A stretch of DNA of 64,000 bases from Sipunculus nudus (Eukaryota; Annelida; Sipuncula; Golfingiida; Sipunculidae), in the NCBI GenBank assembly GCA_026874595.1, contig CM049306.1, positions 82,858,142 through 82,922,141 on the forward strand. The letters are read 5' to 3'. Positions 46,818 through 58,140 of the stretch are shown one piece after another (position 1 is the first letter of the stretch; every line of letters starts with the position of its first letter). The notes under the pieces are model-generated. The model saw nothing but the letters and a program-made list of their open reading frames with translations. It did not search any database and had not been told where the DNA came from. The position numbers and the translations under genes are program-made.

Positions 46818-46883
46818 ATGGGACACAATGCCTCTGCCAACGAGGAAGATTTAAACCAGGACGTATCAGTAGGGAAAAAATAA
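46818..46883 (+). CDS. 21-residue ORF with N-myristoylation-like start
   Basis: ATG in a fair context (TTTAATGG) starts MGHNASANEEDLNQD and ends after 21 residues. The MGxxxS start fits an N-myristoylation site, and the peptide could be a first coding exon. No clear donor follows, and the length is well within chance. Confidence 0.12.
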   Translation: MGHNASANEEDLNQDVSVGKK

Positions 46884-47958
46884 ATAATGAACAAGGATGA
46901 AAGAGGAAACATGCTGTAAGTACTTATAATACACATGCTTTTTGGCTTTGTAGATTCTTCAAATTATAAAACTTCCTCCAGTTAGCGAGAAGTATAATGG
47001 TTTAACCTTGACTGTTAGAAATGATTGTGTGCAACTTAAAGAACAACAGTTCTGAACATATTGTGGTAAAATTTGTGGGAATATTAGGATAACACAGATG
47101 GAATAATTGTTGAAATTTTGGAAGTAATCTGAATAAAAAATGTTAAATTCAAAGGATACCATTGTTACACAAGGTTATTATAATATAAAAGAGCTATTCA
47201 TCGGTATCAGGGGCGGCTTTGTGCTGTAAGTCAATTAGACGTGTTTATTGAACCTTGACAGCTGTGTAATCCTACATAGCAACCTTCAATGAGGATCATC
47301 TTGGCGAGTACTGTGGCCTCCAAATTTTTTTTTTTAAACTTTTTAAATAGTTAAAGAAAATATGAATATACGCCGATCGGCTGGTAGGTATATTATGTTA
47401 TCTGTTGATTGCTTCGTTAATCTGTTGAAACGCGTAAAAGACTGCCAGCATATGCTCACGTACTTGATATACCAGCTGCATAGTCTGCATAGCCGTGCTG
47501 CCTCAGCTGCTGTATTCAGAACCAGTTTGCTCAGGCCAGTTTTATCAGTCTACGGCCTTTTAGCATGAATTGTTTATGATTATCCTCCAGGTAGGGCAAG
47601 TGTAATCAACCAAAAGTGATAGCATACCTCATTCAGAATAAAGATCTGCTGCTGGTAAAGGAGAAAACCTGATGAATGGAGCATGTGGAAGTATTTTAAC
47701 AGAGGTTCTGACGTGAGCGGCGTCTGTAACATACCGTTTACATGTGGCTTGTTACTGGCATCCTGCTCCAGTAAGAAATAGGAACGCCGTAAAATGGTCA
47801 TCAAAGCATAAACATTTATTACATGTTTCAAACAACCTAAAAGAAGGCAAGTTTTAGATATATTACAATACAGCTGAATCAAAGGTAAAAGGTATGTATT
47901 TATGAAGTATTACATGTTGTGATGCTGCTTCTAACTGCTAAATGTCTATGGAATAATT

Positions 47959-47961
<3 letters not shown>
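46884..47961. other. unannotated sequence
   Basis: No firm feature. CAGGGGCGGCTTTGTG near 47208 resembles a hAT-type end but is too short to call. Confidence 0.4.

Positions 47962-47993
<32 letters not shown>
47962..47993. repeat. (AT)n microsatellite
   Basis: About 16 AT units. Confidence 0.97.
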
Positions 47994-47998
<5 letters not shown>

Positions 47999-48518
47999 CA
48001 ATTACTTTAACTGAAAAGAATGTAAGTTTCACTCAATGTTGTTTTGTTTTCATTTTACAGTTATTATAAAAAAAGGTTTGTTTTATGTTCGTTAATATAT
48101 TTCTTTAGAACCGGAAGTAAATGTGCAAAATGTATGACCTCAGAAAAACAAGGTTGTTAGTGAAAATAAGAAGCGGGACTGGGCTTGGATCGGATTGGTA
48201 AGCGGTTAGACCTAATCATCCAAAGGACGATGTCAAATGGTTATGAGCGCACTTTCAGATGTGTTCTGTAAATACTTCTTACTGAGCCATCATCCTTCCA
48301 GGAGCATTAAGTCCACCAACGATCATTCGACAAATTCGCCAAGTCGCATGATGGTGTGTCCTGCATACTTTCCTATAACGTAATGTGATTATGCATTATT
48401 AACAAATTTTACATTCCCCAACAAACCACATTGTTAAATCAAACCACTAATTGTACTTTTAAAATCCATTTTCGTAATCGTATGACGCAGGAGATAAGCT
48501 GAAATCCAGACTTACTTA

Positions 48519-48521
<3 letters not shown>
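47994..48521. other. unannotated sequence
   Basis: No recognisable feature. Confidence 0.45.

Positions 48522-48565
<44 letters not shown>
48522..48565. repeat. (AT)n microsatellite
   Basis: About 22 AT units. Confidence 0.97.
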
Positions 48566-48568
<3 letters not shown>

Positions 48569-49342
48569 TAGTTAGTTTGAGTATATAATACAAGTGCAGT
48601 TTTGTATATGTCGGTTGATATTTGACTAAAATAACAGCGTTTGCTCAATATGACCTTGTGTATTTCCCAAGCCTTCAATCGCCCACAACGCCACAGTCCC
48701 AATTCAACCTTTTACTATTTGCAATGCACATTACCTGCCAGTCACAAGGTCAGGATGAAATCTTTTTACTTTGAACACTAGTCTTCTCGGTGACGTTAAC
48801 ATTAATATTAAAGTTAACATTAAAGATGTATTGTTAATGTCCCACGAGGATATAAACACATGGGCAGGACTCGAAACTGACTAAATTTACTACTATCCTA
48901 TTCAGTATGATCAGGCAGGGTACAAGATTTCCAATAATTTCACCGGACACCTCACAGCATGAAAACTATCTTTTTGCGTTATAAAAAATACAGTGTTTGT
49001 GATTTCTGTATGAAGAACAATATGCTTCCTACCCTGAAAAAAAAATAAATGCCGGCCAGTGAGGCCTTGCAATCATGCCTTGCAGGTACATAAGCATTTG
49101 CGCTAATATATGCATTATCTCACGCCAATGACATATTTTAGGGAGAAAACACTGTATTAAAAAACATGGTATGTGAATAGATCCCTGTCGGCATATTTCT
49201 TACGGTCCAGTGATAATTTAGAGGTCTGCATCAATATGTAATTAGTGGTATATTAAAGTATCCAGACAATAATTGTCAAGGTATTTAAAAAAACAATACT
49301 CTTGATCAGCCCGCACTCTCTCATACCACTGAGGAAGTCTTC

Positions 49343-49344
<2 letters not shown>
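48566..49344. other. unannotated sequence
   Basis: No recognisable feature. Confidence 0.45.

Positions 49345-49379
<35 letters not shown>
49345..49379. repeat. (GA)n microsatellite
   Basis: About 17 GA units. Confidence 0.97.
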
Positions 49380-49384
<5 letters not shown>

Positions 49385-49828
49385 TGGGGTAACTGTGCCT
49401 AACCCCCTTTCTTATTTTAAATGTGATTTTTAAGAATTTGTGTGAATTTAAAAAAAAATTAATAAGAGAAAACAAAAACGTGTCGGGATATCATAAATGA
49501 ATATTTCAAAGCTCACCTATAAAAAGTGTCTCGCTTTGACTATGTGCTTAGAACAACAACTGTTGATTATTTGTTTATTTTCTATTGTATAAACATTGAT
49601 GTAAACGTTCAACAAAAAAAATCAAAATGGCAGACACATGCGTGGCACCTGTTGTTTTTTTTTCACCACGAACTAATAATATAACAAATGAAGTTAATTA
49701 TATCTCGCTCAAAATAGAAATGACAATGTTGATAAAATGATTAAATGAACATGATCTGAGTGCACAATGTTTTATACTGATCTCAGCTACATCTAGGGAT
49801 TTGTTATTTAAAGGTTCATATTTTTCAG

Positions 49829-49906
49829 ATCCGTGAAGAAACACCAGGGCTAGTCCACGTCTTATCGCGGCTGCCAGTCGCAGGATTCTGAAGTAAATCA
49901 GAAAAG
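49829..49906 (+). other. candidate untranslated exon
   Basis: A strong acceptor (TTCATATTTTTCAG, ending 49828) and an ideal donor (AAAAG then GTAAGTC) enclose 78 bp. One phase is open for 20 codons and then stops; the others stop early. If real, it is more likely a 5' UTR or non-coding RNA exon than internal coding sequence. Confidence 0.25.
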
Positions 49907-51342
49907 GTAAGTCACAGGAGAGATTAATTATAAGATCCAGACGGGTAGGTGTCCAAAATGTTCATTCTTGTTCTTTATAACTGTATCACTCTGAATGAAG
50001 GAAGACAGAGTCGGTTAATTACTGAAATGAGCGCCATTTGTTTTTGAAATGGTGAAAAATAGATTTAAGACAGGATTTTCTTTCACGGACAAAACGTGGT
50101 AAAACTTAAATAAAAGCATTATCTAAATATATAATTAAAAAGAGAACTAATTTTCCCCCAGATGAATCTAATTAGCCTTTACTTTTATTGATTAAATGAT
50201 TTACATTCAAATTAGAAAATATAACATCATATAGACCTTGACCTTGATAACCTTGGAGGAATTTGCCCGTCATGTGTATTCGGATTTAATTTTTAAAAGC
50301 AGACTGGAGCATTATTATCAGTTCCTTATTTAAAAAAACCGGAGTTCTTGCCAAAGCAGAGAATACATCTTATTCAACATGAAAAACATCACATTACAAA
50401 CGTGACAAGTTCAGAGACTTTGGAAAGAGCGTAACCATGTGACTGCTTAGATAAAAGAGTTATTGAGATCAAGCGTACAGAATGTTTGTCATGTCATCAA
50501 ATGTTTAAAAATAAAATCAAAGAAACTAAGAAGGCTATCTTTGTTGTGACAGGAGTTCGTACGGCTGAAGTGTATTTAGCCTTTAACGGTTATAACGTTT
50601 CGGGGAAGGTTTATCTTTCAACATCCGTATCATCGAGTCCACAAATGTCCCACCAGAATTTCTACAACATGAAGAGTTAGAAATTGAAGAGACACTTTTA
50701 CGTGAGCCTGTCCGTTTCAATGAACAAAGGATTCACTCAGTATCCAGCAATAGGTTTCTGACCTTTGATGTAATACACGCCCTGTCAAACACGGTGTATA
50801 TGCGGAGACTGTGTGATGTGCGTGGCCGGTCCGTTTATAGTAATCTTTACTCTCGATACTGCTCGATAAGACAAAGCCGGGTAGGCCATACCCATTTGGT
50901 CGGAACCCATTAAGAAGTATGATGTATACAGACTTGCAAAGACGGACAGATTCTTCAAGAACAGACACATGAGCATGGCAGATGGAAGGAAGGGCATATT
51001 TTATCGGACGATTTTACGCGTGCGGGCGATACCCGACGCAAGCATCAATTGGCTGTCCGCTCCAGTGGAATGCCGAAACGTCTTAACTGGCTTTGTCTAA
51101 TCGGGTAGAAAAATTCTTTCTTTGGGAATGCATATATGAATATGTGCTTTCTTTCCTGATATTTACTTGATTTAGAATATTTCAATAGCTGCAAAAGGTG
51201 AATTACCAAAAAAAGAGTTATTCCTCTGGAAAAAGAGTAGGCTTTTTCTTTGAAAATAAAGTGTATAAAGAGTAAATTTGCGTAAATTTCCTATTTTCCT
51301 GTCGCAGAATGAATAAGGATGTACTTCGCATGCTTCAGATGG
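49907..51342. other. unannotated sequence
   Basis: A GC-richer patch near 50700-51100 has two overlapping minus-strand frames (50717-50968 and 50785-50997) without known domains. Otherwise nothing was recognised. Confidence 0.4.
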
Positions 51343-51343
51343 G

Positions 51344-51394
<51 letters not shown>
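51343..51394. repeat. (AT)n microsatellite
   Basis: About 50 bp of AT, with ATAC near the start. Confidence 0.97.
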
Positions 51395-51397
<3 letters not shown>

Positions 51398-52739
51398 TCC
51401 AAAAATCAAAAACATTCGTAGTGCACATCCCCCTGCTGAATAAAAGGCACTTTCCACATGTTGTGACACATGCTGGACCTTTGAAGACATTAAAATTTCG
51501 AAATGTCCCATTCTTGTTCCCAATGGACTGTTAACGCAGGAGAGAAATAGAATTCTTACACTGAGAAAAAGAGGAACAAAGATTGCTGCTGAAAAAAAAG
51601 AGTGAAAGAAGAATAATAAGCGCCATTTTCAGGAAATCCTAAAAAAGAGTGATTTCAAATGAGTGTTTTGCCAGGCCTGCTTACCTATAATAATCAAATC
51701 ATTTATTTAAAAAAAAATCAATTCTTTCAAGCATCTTTTTAATGAAAATTCAGAAAATTGATTTTGGTTGGCTGTTTTAATTTAATGATTTTGCGTAGTT
51801 AGTTGACGCTTATCTAGCAGTGATTAGTACTGGCAGAATCATAATTCATTCTGGTGAATTTTGTTCCATTATCCCCATTTCTAAATATGGAAAAATGTTT
51901 AATGTGCAAAATAAAAAACCCAGTTATATCATGATCAAATTAACACATGCTGTTAGGTAACAAAAATGGTTAAAAACTAATTCACCACGAGGCTCATCGT
52001 GTCCTTCAGAGCTAATCACAATTCTTTTTGCACCATTAACGTAGTCGTGTTCAGATTAACTTAAATTATCATTTGTAAAAATAAACCACGTTCTTCATTT
52101 AATTCATTTTTACGTAACTGTTTGAAACGAATATTAATTGCTTAAAGATTTTTTTGTCTTCATTAAAAGAACCGCATTCAAGCTTTCATTGCTTAAATTG
52201 CCCATGGGTCTTTACTCTCTCATTGACTAGACAAAATAAACATGTGGTGTTTGTGCTCATGTCCTTTTTTAACTTTAGTTCAACGTCTTTCAGCTTTGAC
52301 CTCAGCTTATATCAGTCTATCAGAATTTAAGAATTATAGTAAAAAATATAAAACTAAATTTTTCTCAAAAGCATATGTAAAGTTATTATATTACAGCAAT
52401 TGTCAAACTAGGTTTTTCTACGAACAGGACATATGGTGATGGGTCGTTTTCTTTCGCATTCGATTGATTTGACGCATTTTTGCATAAACGATCACCCACG
52501 AATATGTATGTACATGCATAGAAGTCATATTTACGAGAAAGAATTTTCTTACCCAGTTAGAGAAATGAACAAGCAAATTCATGGAATTTAAGCCCCTCGC
52601 TTTTGCCTCTTGTTGTCTTTCAAGCTTACCGGATTAATATGTTTCAGTTTTTATGTTTGCCTGAAGAGGTCTCCATAATTTTGGTTGTGAAATAGGAACA
52701 AAATTTATCATTTTTGTTTTGGAGCTGGAGAGAATAAAT
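51395..52739. other. unannotated sequence
   Basis: AT-rich, nothing recognised. Confidence 0.45.
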
Positions 52740-52930
52740 TTTCAGACAGACACTCCAAAACCAATCCCAACCAAGGCATGAATGAGAGCAGATATGAATA
52801 AAATCAAATAATATTTAGGAAAGTTATCGCACCGAAACAAAACCCTGACGGACGGACAGGCAGAGGGACAGACAGACAGACAAACCCAAATCAATGTCCC
52901 CCGTTCCGGGAAGCGGTTGATAAAATGACG
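52740..52930 (-). repeat. interspersed repeat with GTCC-rich tract
   Basis: On the minus strand GTTTGTCTGTCTGTCTGTCC is followed by GTCCGTCCGTCAGGG and TTTCGGTGCGATAACTTTCC. A GTCCGTC tract followed by a GCGATAACT motif is a recurrent arrangement in mollusc and other invertebrate repeats (general knowledge). The 85-codon minus frame across it is a translation of the repeat. Confidence 0.5.
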
Positions 52931-54014
52931 AGACACAAAGTAGCAAAAACATATAAAACTTAAGCTTATGCAGCGAACCAGTGTCAACAATTTGGCCATT
53001 AACCTTGACTTTTCAGCTTGTTGTAAAGGTCAGACTGAATCTACTTGGTCAATATTTTAGGTATTATTCTATAAAGAAAGAAGGTTCTTAAAGTGATCGA
53101 TTAATAATGGGTCATCGGTCGTTTTTTTCTCTTCCAGTCATCGAACTCTAACATTTGACAACCAATCCCGACCGCTAACCCGGATTATGTATTGTATTGA
53201 TGGTAATATACCGAAGTTCCAGTGGCAATATTGTTGGAAGGTCACTGAGAATTTTGCGTGACTCCTCACTAGTATATTCATCCAAATGCCCTCCCATTAT
53301 TCCAGGCCGGCAGTCGAAAATTGAGAGACTCAATCAGTTCCTTGACGTAACTATCACATTTGTAAATTAGGTGTAACAGTCAAATGACGTGAGGTTTTGA
53401 ATACCCTTGCCTTTGGTAAAGACTATGTGTATATACTTTCCAAGAATGTCTCTTTTCCATGCCAAGAAAACCGCACGCTGCACAGGCAAGTTAATGAAAC
53501 ATGTACTAGACTATCGTCAAACTAGGTCAATCGTTGTAATCTCAGCATAGTGTAACAGGCATCTTCTTTTTAATTCGTAAAGTTCGAGAAACAAAAGGTT
53601 TGGTTCCCGTGGTATGGTCAATTTCACGCTGGACTGGCAGATTAGCAATGCTTTACATGTATGGAGTGTTCCTAATATCAAAATCAGGTATAAATATCAT
53701 GCTATTTTCTAGCCGTTAAGACAAAGTTTGAAAGAGAAATTTTATATTTTCAATGGAGACTTTATTTATTCATTTGTACCGCAATATGTAATTTATAATA
53801 TCAATTATCTGTTTCATGAATAAGGATGGATCTTTAAACGCCACCAATCTCACGGTCCTTATCTTTTCTTGTCGCTCCGATAACTGGGTAATGCAGTCAT
53901 CTGAAAGAGTACCGCGCTACAGTAGTCATTCTTGATCGACGCTGCTTTTACAACGCTTGTGAAGAATTACACAAGCTTTTACACTCACACGGAATACGAT
54001 CAAACTACTCAGGG
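52931..54014. other. unannotated sequence
   Basis: No recognisable feature. Confidence 0.45.
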
Positions 54015-54119
54015 ATGGAGCGTTATGTGTACGGACCACGCTTTTCTCTAAAAAAAGTGTCCATCCTTTTACTAGTCATGTTTGTTATACCTGATATAAA
54101 GTATTCCCTTCTGGCGTAA
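54015..54119 (+). CDS. 34-residue ORF with a membrane-like segment
   Basis: ATG-started frame: a short basic N-terminus (MERYVYGPRFSLKK) followed by the hydrophobic VSILLLVMFVI and then a stop after 34 residues. The layout is that of a type II signal anchor, as found in first exons of many Golgi enzymes. There is no clear donor, so it may be chance. Confidence 0.12.
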   Translation: MERYVYGPRFSLKKVSILLLVMFVIPDIKYSLLA

Positions 54120-55608
54120 AATAATATCTTCCAAGATTTTCGGCTGAATCCAGCTCCATGCTCCTTAACACAGAGGAAGTAACCTTGCAACGGACGCGAT
54201 CAGTGGGGCGAAAGGGAACATCATTAAAGCGTCCTGCACTGCTATCTTACATCAAGATGGCGAAAAACAGTAAACAAATATATTCATTTGTTATTAATGA
54301 AAAGTGCAACATCCTTCTTTATTTGAATGTGTTCATGCATGACCACATATATTGTATCTACTGACAAAGAATCAGAATAAAACATTATGTTAGACATTAG
54401 GGAAAATAGACACTGAGCCTGAAGGCCAGAGCTGATTCACTTGGGAACTTTTTCATCAAGCAAAATTGAACTAAAAGCCCAAGTGCCTAGGTAGTAATAT
54501 CTGACAAGATTACCTGACTAGTTGTCCCAATATCATTAACCTTTTAAACATTATGGTGTATCGTCGTTTCTGAAAATGGTCGATCCATATTTGAAATTAT
54601 AAACCACAAACTGAGTGTCCTCAGTACAATATGCCCTCTGATAAATCTATTAAATATTGTTTATAAAATTCATATATTGCTTCGGTACGTTAAATTGTCC
54701 TGGTAGGAATTAGCGAACCCATAATAAATCTTAAAAGAGTAAATATTATTAGTGGAATGCCACCAATGAACACTATTACTCCACCATGTATGTCCAATAA
54801 GATATGTTTACGTTATGGTATTATCTCATAATAAAGTACGAAAATAGCAAACATTATTTAAAGGCTTTGAAAATTACGTGAAGGAAAGGGTAATAAGCAA
54901 GCATTGGGGGGGGGCATATATAAATTAGACATCCTACAGACAACGGAACCACTGAGATGTAATGGATAACATATGAGAGAGGATTGTATGTACTTTAAGA
55001 GTACCAGGGGAATACTTCAATATCAGCCCGACACAACATTAACATAACCTAAAGAAACTTGTAAAGCCCTTTAAACATGTCACTTTAAAACATGAAACAT
55101 GCAAAACATGAAACCACATTTGGGAGATTCATGAATGTAAATGATCTGGTGACATGATATCCAGACACTGTTTCAAAAAACATGTGTCATAAATGTAATT
55201 GGGAATTGTGGGATACCTTGAGGGTATTCCGGCTTTGGCGGAAAACACTCTCCTCCCATTCCGGTCCTTTTTAAAAGCTTTCTTAGTTATTAGACCACAT
55301 AAATGAATACTTATGCAGGCTACTTTGGCTAACTGAGCTTTCTTTATCAATGTGTTAGGAATAAGTGTTTGTTAATGGGGTCTGATATGGTATGAAGAAT
55401 GGCAGCTGCTTCAGTGATGTATAGAAAAAAGTATCCGAACTTCTATCTGGATATTCCATGACCAGAAAAGCCTTCATAATATCCACGCAATCGGCCAAGA
55501 ACTCAAGGAGGATTATTGGAAGGTGAATACGGATCGCTCGGTCGCACATGAGCCATGACTTAACAAGGATGTTTCCGTACACCCGTTGACTTTTAACGTT
55601 GAACGTTC

Positions 55609-55611
<3 letters not shown>
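54120..55611. other. unannotated sequence
   Basis: No firm feature. The plus frame 54158-54364 includes CAAGATGGCG, a YY1-like start context, but no known domain. Minus frames at 55129-55350 and 55355-55582 are unrecognised. Confidence 0.4.

Positions 55612-55665
<54 letters not shown>
55612..55665. repeat. (AT)n microsatellite abutting the LTR
   Basis: About 54 bp of AT ending exactly at the LTR terminus. Confidence 0.97.
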
Positions 55666-55669
<4 letters not shown>

Positions 55670-56584
55670 ACGGAACCTAATATCAACAGATCACGTAGTT
55701 GTGACGAACATACATTTTTAATGGAGATAAAAAAAATCAGATTCTTTAACACTAGGCAGCGTGAAATGTCTCGGGGAGTGAATAAAGAAGTCAGTGATTT
55801 TTTGTTTACAAATAATAATAATTTATTCTTAAAACAACCCTAACATTACAACACACTAAATCAATACAATTACACAGTATAACAACAGTACAAAAGTAAA
55901 TAGTATATAAAAGCACAAGTATATAAAAAGTGTACAGTACCTGGATACCACCACTGTCACAGCGACAAAAAGTCCTTTAAATCATATAATCCAGATGAGC
56001 AGTTCACATAAGTCTTCTCAGGGAACAACAGTCCAGTTCAATCACAAAATCAATTTGTTTTAAACCAAAAGTGAACTTTTGATAGTGATCCCAAAGGCAA
56101 ACTGAAGACTAATTAAAGTCCGTTACATATTCGAAGAAAGGCTATAACTGCTGCAATTATAGGAAAAGGTCCACAAACTTACACTGACTTACAGTCTTCT
56201 GTGTCCGCTGGAATAAATTTCTCCTCTCTCTCAGCTCTATAAAACAGCCCCTTAATTATAACTTTTCACCTGAAACCGAGAACTTTTCATTTCCCGGACA
56301 ATCCAAAGAACCTAACATGATACACAGTACACACCTTACAGGAAACCTCTAGAACAAAGAACGCTGTGTTTCTACATGTCAGGGTTCACACGTGGGCCGG
56401 CCCGGCTCGGCCAGGCGAAAAGCCCCAGACTAGCATAACCGCTGTGTTTACATCCGGCCAGCTAGAACAAGGAACGCTGTAGCATAGCAAAGCCCAGGGC
56501 TTGAGCCAACACGAATCAGAATGTCAACAGCGCACAATAAAAGAGACATGTCAACAGCTCACAATAAAACAGACATCTGTAACA
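55666..56584 (-). mobile_element. solo LTR, copy 2 (919 bp)
   Basis: The more complete copy. Read on the minus strand it starts TGTTACAGATG and ends TTCCGTAACA. A TATA-like TATAATTAAGGGGCTG lies on the minus strand at about 56253-56262, and AATAAA on the minus strand at 55822-55827, giving the order promoter then polyadenylation signal expected for an LTR. Homology with 1066-1829 is continuous, for example ACCTGGATACCACCACTGTC and AAAACAACCCTAACATTACA. Flanks are TATAT and CTATT, no clear target duplication; the left flank is a microsatellite that could have erased it. No gag-pol sequence lies next to it. Confidence 0.65.
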
Positions 56585-56872
56585 CTATTAATAATATTAT
56601 ACCGTGATGTCCTGCAAAAAAAAAATTATACTTACAGCAAATTTCATATTTAGAAAAACATCTACATCAAAAGATTTTAAATAAATCCATAACAACACCC
56701 ATACAATAAAAACATCAAGTCACTGTTTTCCATCATATAGCCTAGGTTTAGATATATAAATTACTTCTTGATGACGGAAAGACAATCATGGCGGTATTGC
56801 TACATTCAAAGAAGTTAAAAAATTAAATTGCATTTTATTGTATATTGATAATTTATTATTGAGTTATATTAT

Positions 56873-56893
56873 TTATATATATATATATATATA
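56873..56893. repeat. (AT)n tract left of the foldback element
   Basis: Short AT run ending at the element terminus. Confidence 0.9.
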
Positions 56894-57207
56894 TGTCAGA
56901 GACAAGATTGAAATCAAGGCAGATTTTAAATTCGCCTAGACGAGATTGCGATTGTGATCTCGCCCAGGCGAGATTGCGATTGTGATCTCGCCTAGACGGA
57001 TTTTAAACTCGCCTAGACGAGATCACAATCGCAATCTGGCCTAGGCAAGATTAAAATCCATCATGGAGCAGGCCATGTAACATCCAGGCGAGATTAAAAT
57101 TCTGGCCTGCTTCATGATGGATTTCAATCTCGCCTAGGCGAGATCACAATCGCAATCTCGTCTAGGCGAATTTAAAATCCGCCTGGGTTTTAATCTCGTC
57201 TCTGACA
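56894..57207. mobile_element. 314-bp palindromic foldback element
   Basis: Left end TGTCAGAGACAAGATTGAAA; right end reverse-complemented TGTCAGAGACGAGATTAAAA. The arms stay complementary for about 140 bp on each side, so nearly the whole element is one imperfect palindrome. Inside, the unit CGCCTAGACGAGATTGCGAT and its complement occur several times, and a perfect 18-bp palindrome, ATCTCGCCTAGGCGAGAT, lies at 57127-57144. It sits between two AT tracts, so a TA or TATA duplication cannot be proven. No coding capacity. Confidence 0.85.

Positions 57208-57210
<3 letters not shown>

Positions 57211-57268
<58 letters not shown>
57211..57268. repeat. (AT)n tract right of the foldback element
   Basis: About 58 bp of AT. 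Confidence 0.97.
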
Positions 57269-57272
<4 letters not shown>

Positions 57273-58140
57273 GCCGTTTTTTACCTGCTTACCAAGTGGA
57301 GTTACTTGCTATATGTATTCTCTACCTAATTTCCCTTGAGTTACTGGTGTAGTCCCAGTGCAGGCCTCTGCAGGACCTATTATCCTCGGAAGACATCTAT
57401 AAGTATGACATTCATGTGAAACATGTATATGTGGCAACTGGAATGGTATTAAAAAACATATCAAGATAAAAGACTACCATTTTTTATTTGAGTATACAAT
57501 CATAAGCACTGATATGCAAAAATGTTCGACTATGGAAGCAGGTACGCGGTGAAATGTTTGCCCATTACGTTGAATAGAACAAAAACATGATGATATGAAG
57601 GTTGTTGTCTGGTACTGTTTTTGGGGCTAAGAACCTTTTGGGTATAAAAAAAAAATTGCCGAATAATTTAATATCATGCATTTAAATGAAGATGTTACAG
57701 ACAAACTGTGGCCGAGGCAATATTGTTATCATATATAAAATTGTGTGATTTTGTAACATCTAAGCACAAACGAAACAGAATGATATTACATCATGTCGGA
57801 AACTGCTGTCCAAATTCATGATAACATTTATCTGATTTTAATCTGTCTGTCCGTGTAAACCTTGGCACGGGTTGATTTTCTAGAGCCCTGAACACTAGCG
57901 CTCCTCTGTTTTGTCTAAAGTTTCCTCTGTTTTGTCCCAAGTTCTCACAGACAGACTGATGGAGTAGTTTTATCTTTTCTTTATCTCCTTCTACATCTCC
58001 TACATCTCTTGAATCTCTCCTTGGTCAACCGGGGATTTGGTTTTAGCATACGGCTCATCAGACAACATGACCTGATTTGGTAACATGTTATTCTGTGCCC
58101 TTTAGTGAGCTTGGTATGACAAACACCAAATTACATGTTG
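57269..58140. other. unannotated sequence
   Basis: No recognisable gene or repeat. Confidence 0.45.

Noticed and set aside
47206..47230. hAT terminus CAGGGGCGG
   Set aside because: Too short a match, with no partner end or target duplication.
54158..54364. 68-codon ORF with a YY1-like CAAGATGGCG
   Set aside because: No known domain, ends in AT-rich sequence, and a single motif is weak evidence.
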